A program made the translations under genes and the position numbers. From assembly GCA_930367215.1 (NCBI GenBank), contig OV884056.1, positions 322,864,709-322,928,708 on the forward strand: a DNA stretch of 64,000 nucleotides, read 5' to 3'. Numbering within the stretch: the first letter of the stretch is position 1; the number at the start of each line of letters is the position of its first letter. This document shows positions 30,798 through 40,556 of the stretch, piece after piece. The notes under the pieces are model-generated. The model saw nothing but the letters and a program-made list of their open reading frames with translations, did not search any database and was not told where the DNA came from. Source of the DNA: Pollenia angustigena. Taxonomy: Eukaryota; Arthropoda; Insecta; Diptera; Polleniidae.

Positions 30798-31173
30798 ATA
30801 GATATGGATCTATCTATGTTTTAAATTTCCTTAAAATCGGTTTGATAGTTTCTGAGATGAAGAAATTTCCCCTTATCTTCCCTCGTGGTCCTACGATTTG
30901 GTCCATTTTCAATAGGTTTGGTCCTTGTGCCAATAAAAACCTTTGTCCCAAATTTTATCAAATTATCTTCATAATTGCGACCTGTACTTTGCGCACAAGG
31001 TTACATGGACAACCAGCAAGCCAGCCAGCCGGACGGACATCGTTAGTTCGACTCAGAAAGTGATTCTGAGTCGATCGGTATACTCTAAGGTGGGTCTAGG
31101 ACCAATATTTTAACGCGTTACACACATCAGCACAAATGCATAATACCCTCTCCACTATTGTGGTGTGGGTATA
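30798..31173 (-). mobile_element. Helentron/DINE-like element, 5' part, minus strand
   Basis: On the minus strand it begins TATACCCACACCACAATAG (31173 downward), the subterminal start of the family. It passes a (GTCC/GGCT)-rich proto-microsatellite (GTCCGTCCGGCTGGCTGGC, about 31012-31038) and ends in the TATGGATCTATCTATG block. (GTCY)n runs and such tips are known from mini-me/DINE-1 elements, which are non-autonomous Helentrons. It is truncated at 30798. Confidence 0.65.
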
Positions 31174-31365
31174 AAAATCGGCAAATTAAAAATACCTATT
31201 TTAAATACAATAAAACCTATTCTTACTTACAAATAAGAACAATTCAGAAATATCTAATGTTTATAACTTATGAAATTTCAAAAGAATCAATCAAAATAAA
31301 CGTTTTACAAAAAAATTGTAATTAAATATAAAGTTTTTTTTTTTAACTTTCTTATAATTTAGTAT
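31166..31365 (+). repeat. Dispersed repeat family U, copy 1
   Basis: AAAATCGGCAAATTAAAAAT through TTTTAACTTTCTTATAA is nearly the same as the outer parts of 55130-55740. There a MITE interrupts it. This copy gives the empty site at 31226-31236 (CTATTCTTACTTAC). Confidence 0.75.
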
Positions 31366-31474
31366 ATTCGATATACAAATATTTGAGTTTGACATTTTTA
31401 TTAAATCCGTTTTAATATTAATTTCAAAACAGTTTAAATTATTAATTTTTAAATAATCTCAAAAGATTTTGTTA

Positions 31475-31735
31475 TTCGTGCTTAATTCCCAGTTTTTATT
31501 CTTGATAAAAACAGTTGAAATTTATTGTTGATGGGATAAGCTATTCCTATGCGCATTTCACTGGTTGCTTAGGCCAGATCATCATGAAACTTCATCCATA
31601 AAGATTTTAGAAAAACTAAAGATATTAAACCAAATAAAACTGTTAAACGTATAAGACTTATAAGCAACAGTTCTACTTGTAACAATATCAAAGTTCAAAC
31701 AAAACACATCAACAATAAACAGTGGGTTTATCTCA
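31475..31735 (+). repeat. Repeat family V, copy 2 (LTR-like)
   Basis: It is collinear with 23668-23840 at its left and with 52195-52412 at its right (AACAGTTCTACTTGTAACAA, ACATCAACAATAAACAGTG). A decayed solo LTR is possible. No TG/CA tips or target duplication could be fixed. Confidence 0.45.
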
Positions 31736-32057
31736 TCTTACATTTCCCACTACAATTAGTTGAAATGCTCTCAACATTAATTGTAGTTGTAAGCATGATA
31801 CAAATACACAAGGTAGTTCCACTTCTCTCTCACAATTTCTTTAGTAGAAGCGCTGACTTAATAACAGTTGTCTCTTTTCAATGTTACAACTGTTTCAGTA
31901 TCGCTTAAAGTTAGTGTATTATTATCAAACAAACAAAAAGTAATCGCCTTTTACGTTTTAGTCAAAAAATCGGCATTTTTGGAGCAAAAATCGGCAAATC
32001 GGCAAAATGCCGATAAATCGGCAAAAATGGCAGGTCTGGTCGCAATACTTCTTTTAA

Positions 32058-33481
32058 CCTTTATGTGCTCGGAAGTCTACATTTGTAGTAATTTTAATTA
32101 GATTAGCGAATAAAAATTAAAAACGTCAGTCAAATAATTTGAGGTTTTTGGTAGCTTCCTAAAATCTTGTTTTAAGCAGATTGAAACGTTAGTGATGTAA
32201 AAATAATTATTTCTTAGGTGCTAAAGGGACGTTTTTACAAATGATCATCTCGTGGCCGGTAGTCTACATTTGTAGTCACTATGTGGTTTGTATGCAAAGA
32301 AGCTTTATTTGTTGCTTATAACATTTGCACACCTTGTTTTTCTTTTATGTTTGCTAAAAAAAGAATTTTTTGCATCACGTGTATGCTGATAACGCATCAA
32401 AGTAATAACATTTCATCAAAAACAAAAGAGCATAGACAAAGTGTACGTTACTTTTATGATTTTACATTGTTTTGTTTTTTTTATTCTTTGTATTGCAAAA
32501 ATTAGTAAAGTGTTGCGCATCAATGTCAAAATCTCGATTTACTAGTTTTGATAGCCAGCGTACTAGAGCTACTCGACTACTGGAAGATAAAGCAGCACCA
32601 ATCTCAACCATTTGGAACCAAATGAACCAAAATCTTAGCAGATATTATATGCCATGTGGAGAAATAACAGTGGATGAACAAATGTTTTCATATCGTGGAC
32701 GACCCAAATTTACCCAGTACATACCTTGAAAGCCTGCGAAATACGGTATTAAAGTTTGGTTTGAAATATCATTTTATGCGCTCAGAAGCGAAATCTACAT
32801 AGGAAAGAACCCGAATAAAAGTCGATCTGCAAATGTTGGAGAGAATGTAGTAAAACAACTGGTTTCTAACTGGGAGAATACCGAAACAACAATGGTTTGT
32901 GACAATTTTTTCACATTGTTAAATTTGGGTAAATTTTTATTGTCCAAAGGTCTTGCAATTCTTGGTACAGTTCGCCAAAGTAAACCCAACGAAATGAAAG
33001 CTGACCGTTAACGTGGAGAATATTCATCAGATTTTTATTTTTGGAATCAAAGTTTGCACTATCATCTTATGTGCCAAAAAAAAAAGGAAAGGCAGTTGGT
33101 ATATTGTCAAGTACAACTTTGAATAATGATATTGTGGCAGAGAAAAAAATAAGCCGCAGTATATTCTTGACTATAACGTCAGCAAAGGAGGCATCGATGC
33201 AAAGGACAAAATGCTGTCAGCATATTCTACAAAACGCAAAACATTGCGATGGCCATTGGCAATGTTTTTCAACTTGCTAGATATATCTGCCTTAGCTACT
33301 TATATCATCTACATAGAAAATAATAGCCATATTCAGCAAACAGGCAAAAAGTTCGCGAGAAGTTTGGCAAAATAGATGTTTATGCCAGCAATTATAGAAC
33401 GTTCAAAAATTTCAAGGGTAGTTACTACAAATGTAGTCTTCCGACCGCCCACGTAAGTTTTCGATCCCGAGCACATAAAGG
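32058..33481 (+). mobile_element. Defective piggyBac-like element (TSD TTAA)
   Basis: CCTTTATGTGCTCGG at 32058 is mirrored by CCGAGCACATAAAGG ending at 33481. TTAA flanks it at 32054-32057 and 33482-33485, the hallmark of piggyBac. Subterminal ACTACAAATGTAGTCTTCCG and GGAAGTCTACATTTGTAGT words form a second inverted pair. The interior holds a broken transposase missing its N-terminal part. The length (1424 bp) shows an internal deletion, since full-length elements are usually 2.3 kb or more. Confidence 0.95.
32523..33345 (+). pseudogene. piggyBac-like transposase remnant
   Basis: Pieces in three frames follow the order of piggyBac/PGBD transposases. First is RTRATRLLEDKAAPISTIWN (32568), then ITVDEQMFSYRGRPKFTQYI (32662-32725), whose Asp (32673-32675) corresponds to the first catalytic Asp. 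A stop follows at 32727. Next come KPAKYGIKVWFE and TMVCDNFFTLLNLGKFLLSK with the second catalytic Asp at 32901-32903, then a stop at 33009. After a frame change comes SYVPKKKGKAVGILSSTTLN (33065). After another comes DYNVSKGGIDAKDKMLSAYS (33171-33230), with the third Asp at 33196-33198. So all three catalytic Asp codons survive, but two stops and two frameshifts separate them. The N-terminal ~200 residues and the C-terminal zinc-finger region are missing or unreadable. It cannot make an active protein. Confidence 0.9.
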
Positions 33482-33786
33482 TTAAATATGAGTTGTCACT
33501 AACTACCAGACCAAGATTTCCATTAAAAAACATCAAAGTTAAAAATTAAAAATACAGCGGGGAACCAAAAGAGATAATAAGAGTGAGCAAAAATATCAGT
33601 CAATCTATACATATTTCTTTCGTAAATAATTCCTGTGTTTGAGTTTAATTTTGTTGGTTGAAAACAACGATTGTTGTAAATTTATATTTTTGCAGATTCA
33701 AATTTCAAGCTTTTATTACAATTAAATTTAGCAAATGGACCATGAATGGATGAATTTACATCTTTCGACATGTTTTTTCTGTCTTA

Positions 33787-33967
33787 GGCCCGTTTTCACA
33801 ACTAAACGATAGCTAAAATTAGACTTTAACCTTATAATGTGTTACATTATTTAAACTTTACTTAAACATACCTACCTGGTAGGTTAGAGTAAAGTTCTAA
33901 TAATGGAACATTTTTTAAAAAAATAAATCCCCACCCTTTAGCTATCGGTAAGTTGTGAAAACGTGCC
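33787..33967. mobile_element. 181-bp MITE, GGCCCGTTTTCACAAC ends (TSD TTA)
   Basis: GGCCCGTTTTCACAACTAAA at 33787 is mirrored by GGTAAGTTGTGAAAACGTGCC ending at 33967; the CGATAGCTAAA block is mirrored too. TTA flanks it (33784-33786, 33968-33970). Confidence 0.9.
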
Positions 33968-33969
33968 TT

Positions 33970-34420
33970 AGTCGATCGATTTGGCGATGGACCAGCCTCC
34001 GACTGATACGTTATCTTCCACCTAAGTGAATTTAATTTTGTATATTCAATACAAGAAATATCAATTGCAAAACAAAAAAGTATCAAAAAGTCTCCTCTTA
34101 TAGATTCTCATTACCTCAGGACATTGCATTTTTAATTTTATGTTTCCATGTCTAATATTAACGAAAATGAATCAAATATTAATTAAAAAGTACCGAATGA
34201 AAACCAAAAGTACCAACATTTTTCATCTACTAGGCTCTCATTCACTCAGGATCCTGCACCTATATTATTATGTTTCTAAGTTCAATATAAAAGAAAACTC
34301 AAAAATATACCATGCAGCACGGATAAGACAAAGGAAGGAATTTTACTTCCGGTATTTCCACTTTTTTGACACTTTTTTCTCCACTTGAGGTTAGTCTGAC
34401 AAACAAAGGAAAAGTAAAAC
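33970..34420 (+). repeat. Dispersed repeat family R, copy B
   Basis: It has blocks GATCGATTTGGCGATGGACC, TATCTTCCACCTAAGTG, AAAAAGTATCAAAAAGTC and TCTGACAAACAAAGGAAAAG, in the same order as copies A and C. It starts exactly at the right edge of the MITE at 33787-33967, so the MITE sits at or in its left part. Confidence 0.55.
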
Positions 34421-34429
34421 TTAAAGTAC

Positions 34430-34575
34430 CTTTATAGTATATATGTTATGGCTCCTTGAGCAATTCCAAGTCGATTTAGCAATGTCCATCTGTTGAAAAC
34501 ACGCTTACTTTCGAAAAACTCGACAGAAAAGAACAAACTGGTTCTCAAATTGCTTGTTGTTATCCTAAACTTGTT
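34430..34575 (+). mobile_element. Helentron/DINE-like fragment
   Basis: GTCGATTTAGCAATGTCCAT, TGTTGAAAACACGCTTACTT and TCGAAAAACTC match 40230-40320 of the complete Helentron-like element. Both tips are missing. Confidence 0.65.
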
Positions 34576-34840
34576 GTTATCCTACTGAAAATTTTTAAAT
34601 TTTGAGTTAATACCCTCTTGTTGATTAAGGGCGGCGACATGTACCTTTATGTGTAGTTTATAGAACACGAGCGCCTTACTCGTCCGTTCAACTTACATTT
34701 AAAACAAAAACAAATTTCGAAATTTCGAAACGTTATACGTAAATGACTTATCAAGTTATATTGATAACCATATATGTAAATCATTTTTGTTCGCTGATGA
34801 CGTATTACTTTTGTTTAATGGCTGAAAATCGGAAATTAAT

Positions 34841-35090
34841 AATTTCAATTTCAATTTCAATTTCAATTTATTGCAGGTAATATAAAAGCCTCATTAGGCC
34901 AATAAACTATATTACAAAGAAATATACCTGAGTTAATAATTAAAATATTTAAATTACTTAAATTTAGAATTTGACTTAAATCCCTAGGTCCCAAACCAAA
35001 ATAAATATCAATATATACATATGTACACATATACATGCACATATATATATATATATTTAAAAGTAGAATTAAATAGAAAATATCAAAATA
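34841..35090 (-). mobile_element. Antisense 3' end of LINE N6 inserted in N6
   Basis: On the minus strand this equals the N6 3' UTR (compare 35956-36190), including the hairpin and the (TTGAAA)n tail, which here faces left (TTTCAATTTCAATTTCAA). It is best read as a short, 5'-truncated new copy that landed in antisense inside an older copy of the same family. ORF sequence continues on both sides. Confidence 0.8.
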
Positions 35091-35196
35091 TCAATATCAA
35101 TGATGATATCAATGATATTCTTCAACGTTTTCTATATTGGTCTAATGAAAATTGCCTATCCATAAATTCATCAAAGACTAAAGCTCTTGCTTTTGG

Positions 35197-35262
35197 TATT
35201 ATTTATTTATTTATTTATTTAGTTATTTATTCACAAGTAATATAATGAGCAGCAATTACTTG
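35197..35262 (-). mobile_element. ~66-bp antisense LINE tip
   Basis: On the minus strand it reads CAAGTAAT...ATTACTTG (an 8-bp perfect stem, arms at 35234-35241 and 35255-35262), then GTGAATAAATAACTAAATAA and an (AATA)n tail. This is the 3' tip layout of the LINEs in this window, from yet another family. It interrupts the N6 frame. Confidence 0.6.
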
Positions 35263-36127
35263 ATTTGAACATACATGTTGGTGAAACATGCGTGAACTTC
35301 GTGGATCGGTTGAAATGTCTAGGCATTTATTTAGATACATTTTTAAACTTTGAGACTCATATTGATAACATTAGCTGGAAAGTTTCAGGGTTAGTGCGTC
35401 AACTTTACTCTACGAATATTTATTTGCCACAACGAATTAAATTGCGTTTGGCTCATGCAGTTTTAATGCCACAGATCTTATATGGTCTTGAAGTTTTTTC
35501 TGGTTCAATGAATTATATAACCTCTAAGTTAGGTCGTATCGCTAACACGATTGTACGGTACGTTTATGGTGTTCGTAGGAATGATCACATATCTGAATAT
35601 GTTAAACGCTTCATGGGCTGTTCTTTCGGTAATTTAATAACTTTACGTAACTTGGTGTTTTTCTATAAAATTATAAAAAGCGGGTTTCCCACGCAACTTT
35701 ATTCCAAATTTCTTTTTTCTCATTCAACAAGGAACCCTCAAATTATATTGCCTAGAATTAACAATGCTTTATTTGAAAGGTCTTTTATTGTAAGAATTGC
35801 ACGACGTTGGAACACATTACCCATTGAGCTTCGTGTGTTTTCACACTCAAATTATGCCTTTCGTGTGAAAATGTTGGCTGTTCTTACGAACTTATAGTGA
35901 ACAATTCTTCATACTTAATTTAAACGTGATGTTGCTTATATATTTATGGGATCAATTGTCTTTTGATATTTTCTATTTAATTCTACCTTTAAATATATAT
36001 ATATGTGCATGTACATGTGTACATACATACATATATATATTGATATTTATTTTGGTTTGGGACCTAGGGATTTAAGTCAAATTCTAAATTTAAATATTTT
36101 TAGTATTAACTCAGGTATGTTTCTTTG

Positions 36128-36166
36128 TAATATAGTTTATTGGCCTAATGAGGCTTTTATATTACC
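36128..36166 (+). other. Two-tier RNA hairpin at LINE N6 3' end
   Basis: GTAATATA (36128-36135) pairs perfectly with TATATTAC (36159-36166). GCC (36144-36146) pairs with GGC (36153-36155) inside. The (AATTGA)n tail follows within 10 bases. Confidence 0.7.
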
Positions 36167-36720
36167 TGCAATAAATTGAAATTGAAAAATTGAAATTGAA
36201 ATGTAAGTTGAACGGACGAGTTAGGTGCTCGTGTTCTATAAACACCACATTAATACATATTAAACTTTTGAAGATACAGTATTTTTCGTTTAGCTGCACA
36301 TTCAATTTTGCACGAAAACTCGCTCACTTAGCAGCATAAATAATGCTGCTAAGAGAATAAATGAATAAATGTGCCCTTATGTAAAATATAGTTCTTAATA
36401 CAAAAATAGATTTTAATACAGTTTAAAATGAAAGTAATACCTATATGTATATAAAACAATTCATTTAAAAACAATTTAAAGTGCTAAATCATTGATACCT
36501 CCACCGAAAGTTATAATTAAAAAATTTAATTAAAAAACACAAACGCTAATAGTGTTTGTGTAGAAATTCATTAAAAAAAATAACGTTTCCCTGTTTGTCA
36601 TCCTTCGAACACAAAAATAATGCTGTTTTCATCATACTCAACAAATGATGAGAACATTAAATTCCGTTCGGTTTTTTTTTGAAAATTTGAAAATTTTGAA
36701 AATCGGCATACGCTTACCTT

Positions 36721-36960
36721 TCTACGGACATCTTTTGAAAATTTTATTGCCATTAGAATTTTATTATTTTTCTATAAATGCGTTGTAAATGGTAACCCTG
36801 ATTATATTATTGAAAATTTTAATTTCTCTCGGTCAACAAGGAATCCTCAAATTATTTTCCTATTAGACGTTTAAACACTTTTGGACAATCATATCAGATT
36901 CGGGTTTCAAAAATCTGGATCTAAGTTGTTGGAATTTGCAGCGCTAAATAACTTGTCAAT
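36721..36960 (+). pseudogene. LINE N7 ORF2 C-terminal tail
   Basis: The frame gives ENFIAIRILLFFYKCVVNGN, then PDYIIENFNFSRSTRNPQII (36735-36860), the FYK...  S.STRNPQI signature of the CR1/Jockey-type C-terminal tail. A one-base change of frame near 36860 is then needed to read TFGQSYQIRVSKIW (36885-36915), after which stops appear. No RT motif remains. It is closest in layout to N4 and N6 but the 3' UTR differs, so it is a separate family. It is non-functional. Confidence 0.75.
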
Positions 36961-37204
36961 TCACTGAAACGAATAATGGCCAATGTGTTGGAATTTTCCT
37001 TCTGCATAATATGGAAATAGAATACATAGCATTCTTTATGTCTTTGTTATTTTTTAACTTAAGTTTTTTTTCTAGTTTGTAAGATAGTTACGTTTAGTTT
37101 TATATACATAAGTACCATTTTTTTTTATTGTTTATTACATATATGTATATGTATATTGTTTTTGATAAATAACTGAAGTTTGTTGTCTAGTTAGTAGCTT
37201 TTAT

Positions 37205-37234
37205 TAACCATAAAAGGCCCTAAGGGCTCGGTTA
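37205..37234 (+). other. Two-tier RNA hairpin at LINE N7 3' end
   Basis: TAACC (37205-37209) pairs with GGTTA (37230-37234). GCCC (37217-37220) pairs with GGGC (37224-37227) over a TAA loop. The A/T tail follows. Confidence 0.7.
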
Positions 37235-37270
37235 TGTATTTGAAGAAATAAAATAAAAAATAAAATAAAA

Positions 37271-37762
37271 ATCCACGAACTTCAATGTGTTCGGTTCGGC
37301 TCGTTAATGTTCGTCGCTTTTTGCTGATAAAAAAAACCAAACATTTTTTACAAAAACAAAATACACACACGAAAAAAACATTATAGAACATTAAAATATA
37401 ATGTTTTTCTACAGTATCACTACAATTGTTCTGTTTTTTAACGAAGAACCGAACATTACGAACGGTATTAAGGTTTGTGTATGTTTACACAAACACTAAA
37501 AAAATAGACATCGTTCTTCGGTGTGTGAGCCGAACGCTAAATAATGTACTGTTTATTTTCGAACACTGCTTCAAATGTTTGTCCAAACAGCAAACACCCC
37601 ATTTAACAACACAAAATTTTTGTACAAACGTAAAGTTTTGACATGTTTGCCAAGCAATTTGTGAGGTTTATTATGCCCTTTAGTTGTTTGGAAATAAATT
37701 TTTAAATAAAAATACCTATAATTAATTTGAATAACAAATAATCTTAATTGATTGAAAAACTT
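37271..37762. other. AT-rich stretch without a gene
   Basis: Repeated GAAC/GTTC words (CGAACTTCAATGTGTTCGGT, CCGAACATTACGAACGG) suggest an old inverted-repeat element, but I could not define its ends. Confidence 0.4.
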
Positions 37763-38367
37763 GGAACAAATCTAGTTTACCGACACAGCACCAAATAAAA
37801 AAAAAATGTACCTAGGGTAATAGAAAATTGAAAAATAAGAAGAAAAAATTAAATAAAAAAGTTGGAGGAAACGCTTAGTTTTCAAGTTATGGACGTTTTA
37901 AGTTTTTATATAGGTAGGGTGAACCTTAATTTACTTTATCGCTCACTTAAAGTAAAGCTTTTGGCTTAAATCTAGTTTACCGACACAGCACCAAATAAAA
38001 AAAATGTAGGTACCTAGGGTGATAGAAAATTGAAAAATAAGAAAAGATTAAATAAAAAAGTTGGCGGAAACGCTTAGTTTTCGAGTTATGGACGTTTTTA
38101 GCTTTCATATAAATATGTGATTTGGCTGAAGTGCAGCTTAAAGGGCTACGAAAAAAATGAAAAAAATATGCCACCCGATTCAGAATAAAAATGAAAAAAC
38201 CAAAATTAAAATTTAAGGGGGCTGAGGCCGGTGGGGCCTCCTGGAACCAAAAAACTGCCCCGCCCACTTAGTGATATTTGTGGGTACTCAATTAAAGGTA
38301 TAGGTATATTATATTTTCCTCTTTAGGTTAATTTAAGTATTTTTTAGGTGCAGAAAAGTTATAGTTA

Positions 38368-38613
38368 GCGAAGCCGGGGTTTGTTATACAATAGAGGAGA
38401 AAATCTTTGCGCCCGGCCGAATGCCTGCTATGCAGAGAAACTTTTGTTGGCGAAGCCAGTATTTGTTTTACCATAGATGAGCAAATCCTTGCGCCCGGCC
38501 GAAGGCCATCTATGCAGAGAAGCTTTAGCTAGCGAAGCCAGTATTTGTTATACCATAGAGGAGAAAATCCTTGCGACCAGCCGAAGGCCGGCTATGCAGG
38601 GGTGTTTTCGTTT
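38368..38613. repeat. 82-bp tandem array A, three units
   Basis: Units start with GCGAAGCC at 38368, 38450 and 38532, exactly 82 bases apart; a fourth, altered start (GCGACGCC) is at 38614. Each unit has a GC-rich hairpin around CCGGCCGAAGGCC-type sequence. Composition is strikingly GC-rich against the AT-rich surroundings. Confidence 0.95.
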
Positions 38614-38810
38614 GCGACGCCCATGTTTATAATTTGATTACGTTTGTAGGTATTACACTTTTGTTTAAATAAACTACATACTTACCTGGTGCACTTCTGT
38701 AATATTTTAATGTAAAATGTAAAAAAAAATGTAATGTGAGGTAAAGAGATAATAATTTTCAAATAAATTTTGTATATCTAAAAAGATATGCTCAAAAGCT
38801 TTGATATGAT

Positions 38811-38892
38811 ACCAATATTGGCCATATAACGATAAAAATGTAGTGGAAATGATACCAATATTGGCCATATAACGATAAAAATGTAGTGGAAA
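38811..38892. repeat. Short direct repeat (about 40 bp, two units)
   Basis: ATGATACCAATATTGGCCAT, followed by ATAACGATAAAAATGTAGTG, occurs twice in a row; one copy of the same stretch lies at 39910-39950. Confidence 0.85.
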
Positions 38893-39246
38893 ATCGGACC
38901 TTTACAATACCTATGTTTTGAATGTTTATATGTGCACACACAATCACAGCTGCTAGATCAAATGAATTTTTAATTCAGCCATTTGTGTTACCATATCAGC
39001 AAACATAATTTGTTTGCTTTCTTTTTCATAAAATAGAGATTGATAAAATAATTTTTTTTTGGCTTAAATCTAGTTTACCGACGCAGCTCCGAATAAAAAA
39101 AAAAGTACCTAGGTAGATAGAAAATTAAAAAATAAGAAGAAAAAATTAAATAAAAAAGTTGGCGGAAACGCTTAGTTTTCGAGTTATGGACGTTTTAAGT
39201 TTTTATATAAGTGTGATTTTCCACTACATTTTTTGCTTTTGACTTA

Positions 39247-39718
39247 GCGAAGCCGGTACTTACTATCCCAAAGAGGAGCAAATCTTTGCGCCCGGACAAA
39301 GGCCTGCTATGCAGAGTAGCTTTACTTAGCGAAGCCGGTTCTTGCTATACCATAGAGGAGAAAAGCCTTGCGCACGGCCGAAGGCCGGCTATGCAGAGAA
39401 GCTTTAGTTAGCGAAGCCTGTATTTGTCATACCAAAGATGAGCAAATCTTTGCGCCCGGCCGAAGGCCGGCTTTGCAGAGAAGCTTTACTTAGCGAAGCC
39501 GGTTTTTGCTATACCATAGAGGAGAAAATCCTTGCGCCCGGCCCAAGGCCGGCTATGCAGAGAAGCTTTAGTTAGCGAAGCCGGTATTTGTCATACCAAA
39601 GAGGGGCAAATCTTTGCGCCCGGCCAAGGCCGGATATGCAAAGAAGCTTTACTTAGCGAAGCCGGTTTTTGCTATACCCGGCCGGCCGAAGGTCGGCTAT
39701 GCAGGAGTGTTTTCGTTT
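39247..39718. repeat. 82-bp tandem array B, six units
   Basis: GCGAAGCC starts units at 39247, 39329, 39411, 39493, 39575 and 39656; the last spacing is 81 and the final unit is cut to 63. It ends in GCGTCGCC (39719), just as array A ends in GCGACGCC. Perfect CCGGCC-GAA-GGCCGG hairpins occur in most units. The period is not a multiple of three, so an open frame across it (39532-39816) is not a repeat protein. Confidence 0.95.
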
Positions 39719-40556
39719 GCGTCGCCCATGTTTATAATTTGATTACGTTTGTATTACACTTTTATTTAAATAAACTACATACTAACTTGGTGCACTTCTG
39801 TAATATTTTGATGTAAAATGCAAAAAGAATGTAATGTGAGGTAGGTAAATAGATAGTAATTTTCAAATAAATTTTGTATATCTAAAAAGATATGGTCAAA
39901 AGCTTTGAAATGATACCAATATTGGCCATATAACGATAAAAATGTAGTGGAAAATCGGACCTTTATATAAAAACTTAAAACGTCCATAACTTGAAAACTA
40001 AGCGTTTCCGCCAACTTTTTTATTTTATTTTTTCTTCTTATTTTTCAATTTTCTATCACCCTGGGTACTTTTTTTTTTATTTGGAGCTGCGTCGGTAAAC
40101 TAGATTTGTTCCGTTTTTTATACCCTCCACCACAATTAGTTGTGAAGAGGGTATATTCAGTTTGTCATTCCGTGTGAAACTTTTTTACTATTCATCTCAG
40201 ACCCTATAAAGTATATATATTCTGGGTCCTTGAGTAATTTTAAGTCGATTTAGCCATGTCCGTCTGTCTGTCCGTCTGTCCGTCTGTTGAAAACACGCTC
40301 ACTTTCGAAAAACTCAAAAGAAATCAACAAACTTGGTGTCAAATTGCTTGGAGTTATCCTAAGCAGTTTGGGATTGAAATTCAGCAAAATCGGTTCAATA
40401 GGATCTGAGCTATGAATCAAAATGTGGAACCACCACCTAAAAAAAATTGATAATTTTGTTACAAAAACTAACATAAATGGTGGAAAAATGCACAGAATGA
40501 TATAAGATTTCGCAACAATTCGTTTTATTCAACTGAAAATCATGCTGTGAAATTTC

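Larger units (their letters stand above)
34740..35897 (+). pseudogene. LINE N6 ORF2 (RT palm to C-terminal tail), interrupted twice
   Basis: The first piece holds the catalytic FADD (about 34792-34803). After the first insert, DINDILQRFLYWSNENCLSI and NSSKTKALAFG (35098-35195) continue the thumb. After the second insert, LNIHVGETCVNFVDRLKCLG (from 35268) runs open to 35897. It includes RLAHAVLMPQILYGLEVFSG, FYKIIKSGFPTQLYSKFLFS, STRNPQIILPRI and RIARRWNTLPIELRVFSHSN. The long final open stretch (210 codons) shows that the copy is fairly young. It has no endonuclease, no RT fingers and two insertions, so it is dead. It belongs to the same superfamily as N1, N4 and N7 but is a separate family. 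Confidence 0.85.
34731..36197 (+). mobile_element. Non-LTR retrotransposon, family N6, nested in a MITE and itself interrupted
   Basis: The copy begins inside the RT (YVNDL, then FLFADDVLLLF at 34745-34815) and ends with a 3' UTR, a hairpin (36128-36166) and an (AATTGA)n tail. It is broken by an antisense piece of its own family (34841-35090) and by a ~66-bp antisense LINE tip (35197-35262). Confidence 0.88.
34650..36249. mobile_element. TGTGTGGTTTATAGAACACG MITE, second copy, split by a LINE (TSD TTA)
   Basis: The left half (34650-34730) and right half (36198-36249) are the two arms of the palindromic MITE that is intact at 23262-23400. TTA flanks the whole (34647-34649, 36250-36252). The LINE fragment N6 sits near the centre of the palindrome. 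Confidence 0.9.
36721..37262 (+). mobile_element. Non-LTR 3' end, family N7
   Basis: A 5'-truncated LINE 3' end with a decayed ORF2 tail (36721-36960), 3' UTR, hairpin (37205-37234) and an (AAATAA)n tail (37244-37270). Confidence 0.8.
37763..40112. mobile_element. Foldback-like composite with ~150-bp inverted arms and GC-rich arrays
   Basis: The left arm starts GGAACAAATCTAGTTTACCG (37763) and the right arm ends CGGTAAACTAGATTTGTTCC (40112). The arms match over about 150 bases, including GCGTTTCCGCCAACTTTTTT and CGTCCATAACTTGAAAACTA. Two more direct copies of the arm lie inside (about 37969-38115 and 39062-39215). Each is followed by an 82-bp tandem array and a shared trailer (GTTTATAATTTGATTACGTT onward). 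So the body is a duplicated module of arm, array and trailer. No coding sequence or clear target duplication. The overall layout recalls foldback elements; the family is not identified. Confidence 0.75.

Noticed and set aside
38368..39718. 82-bp arrays as a CRISPR array or a repeat protein
   Set aside because: There are no unique spacers, the whole unit repeats, and 82 is not divisible by three; it is a tandem array inside a foldback-like element in a fly genome.
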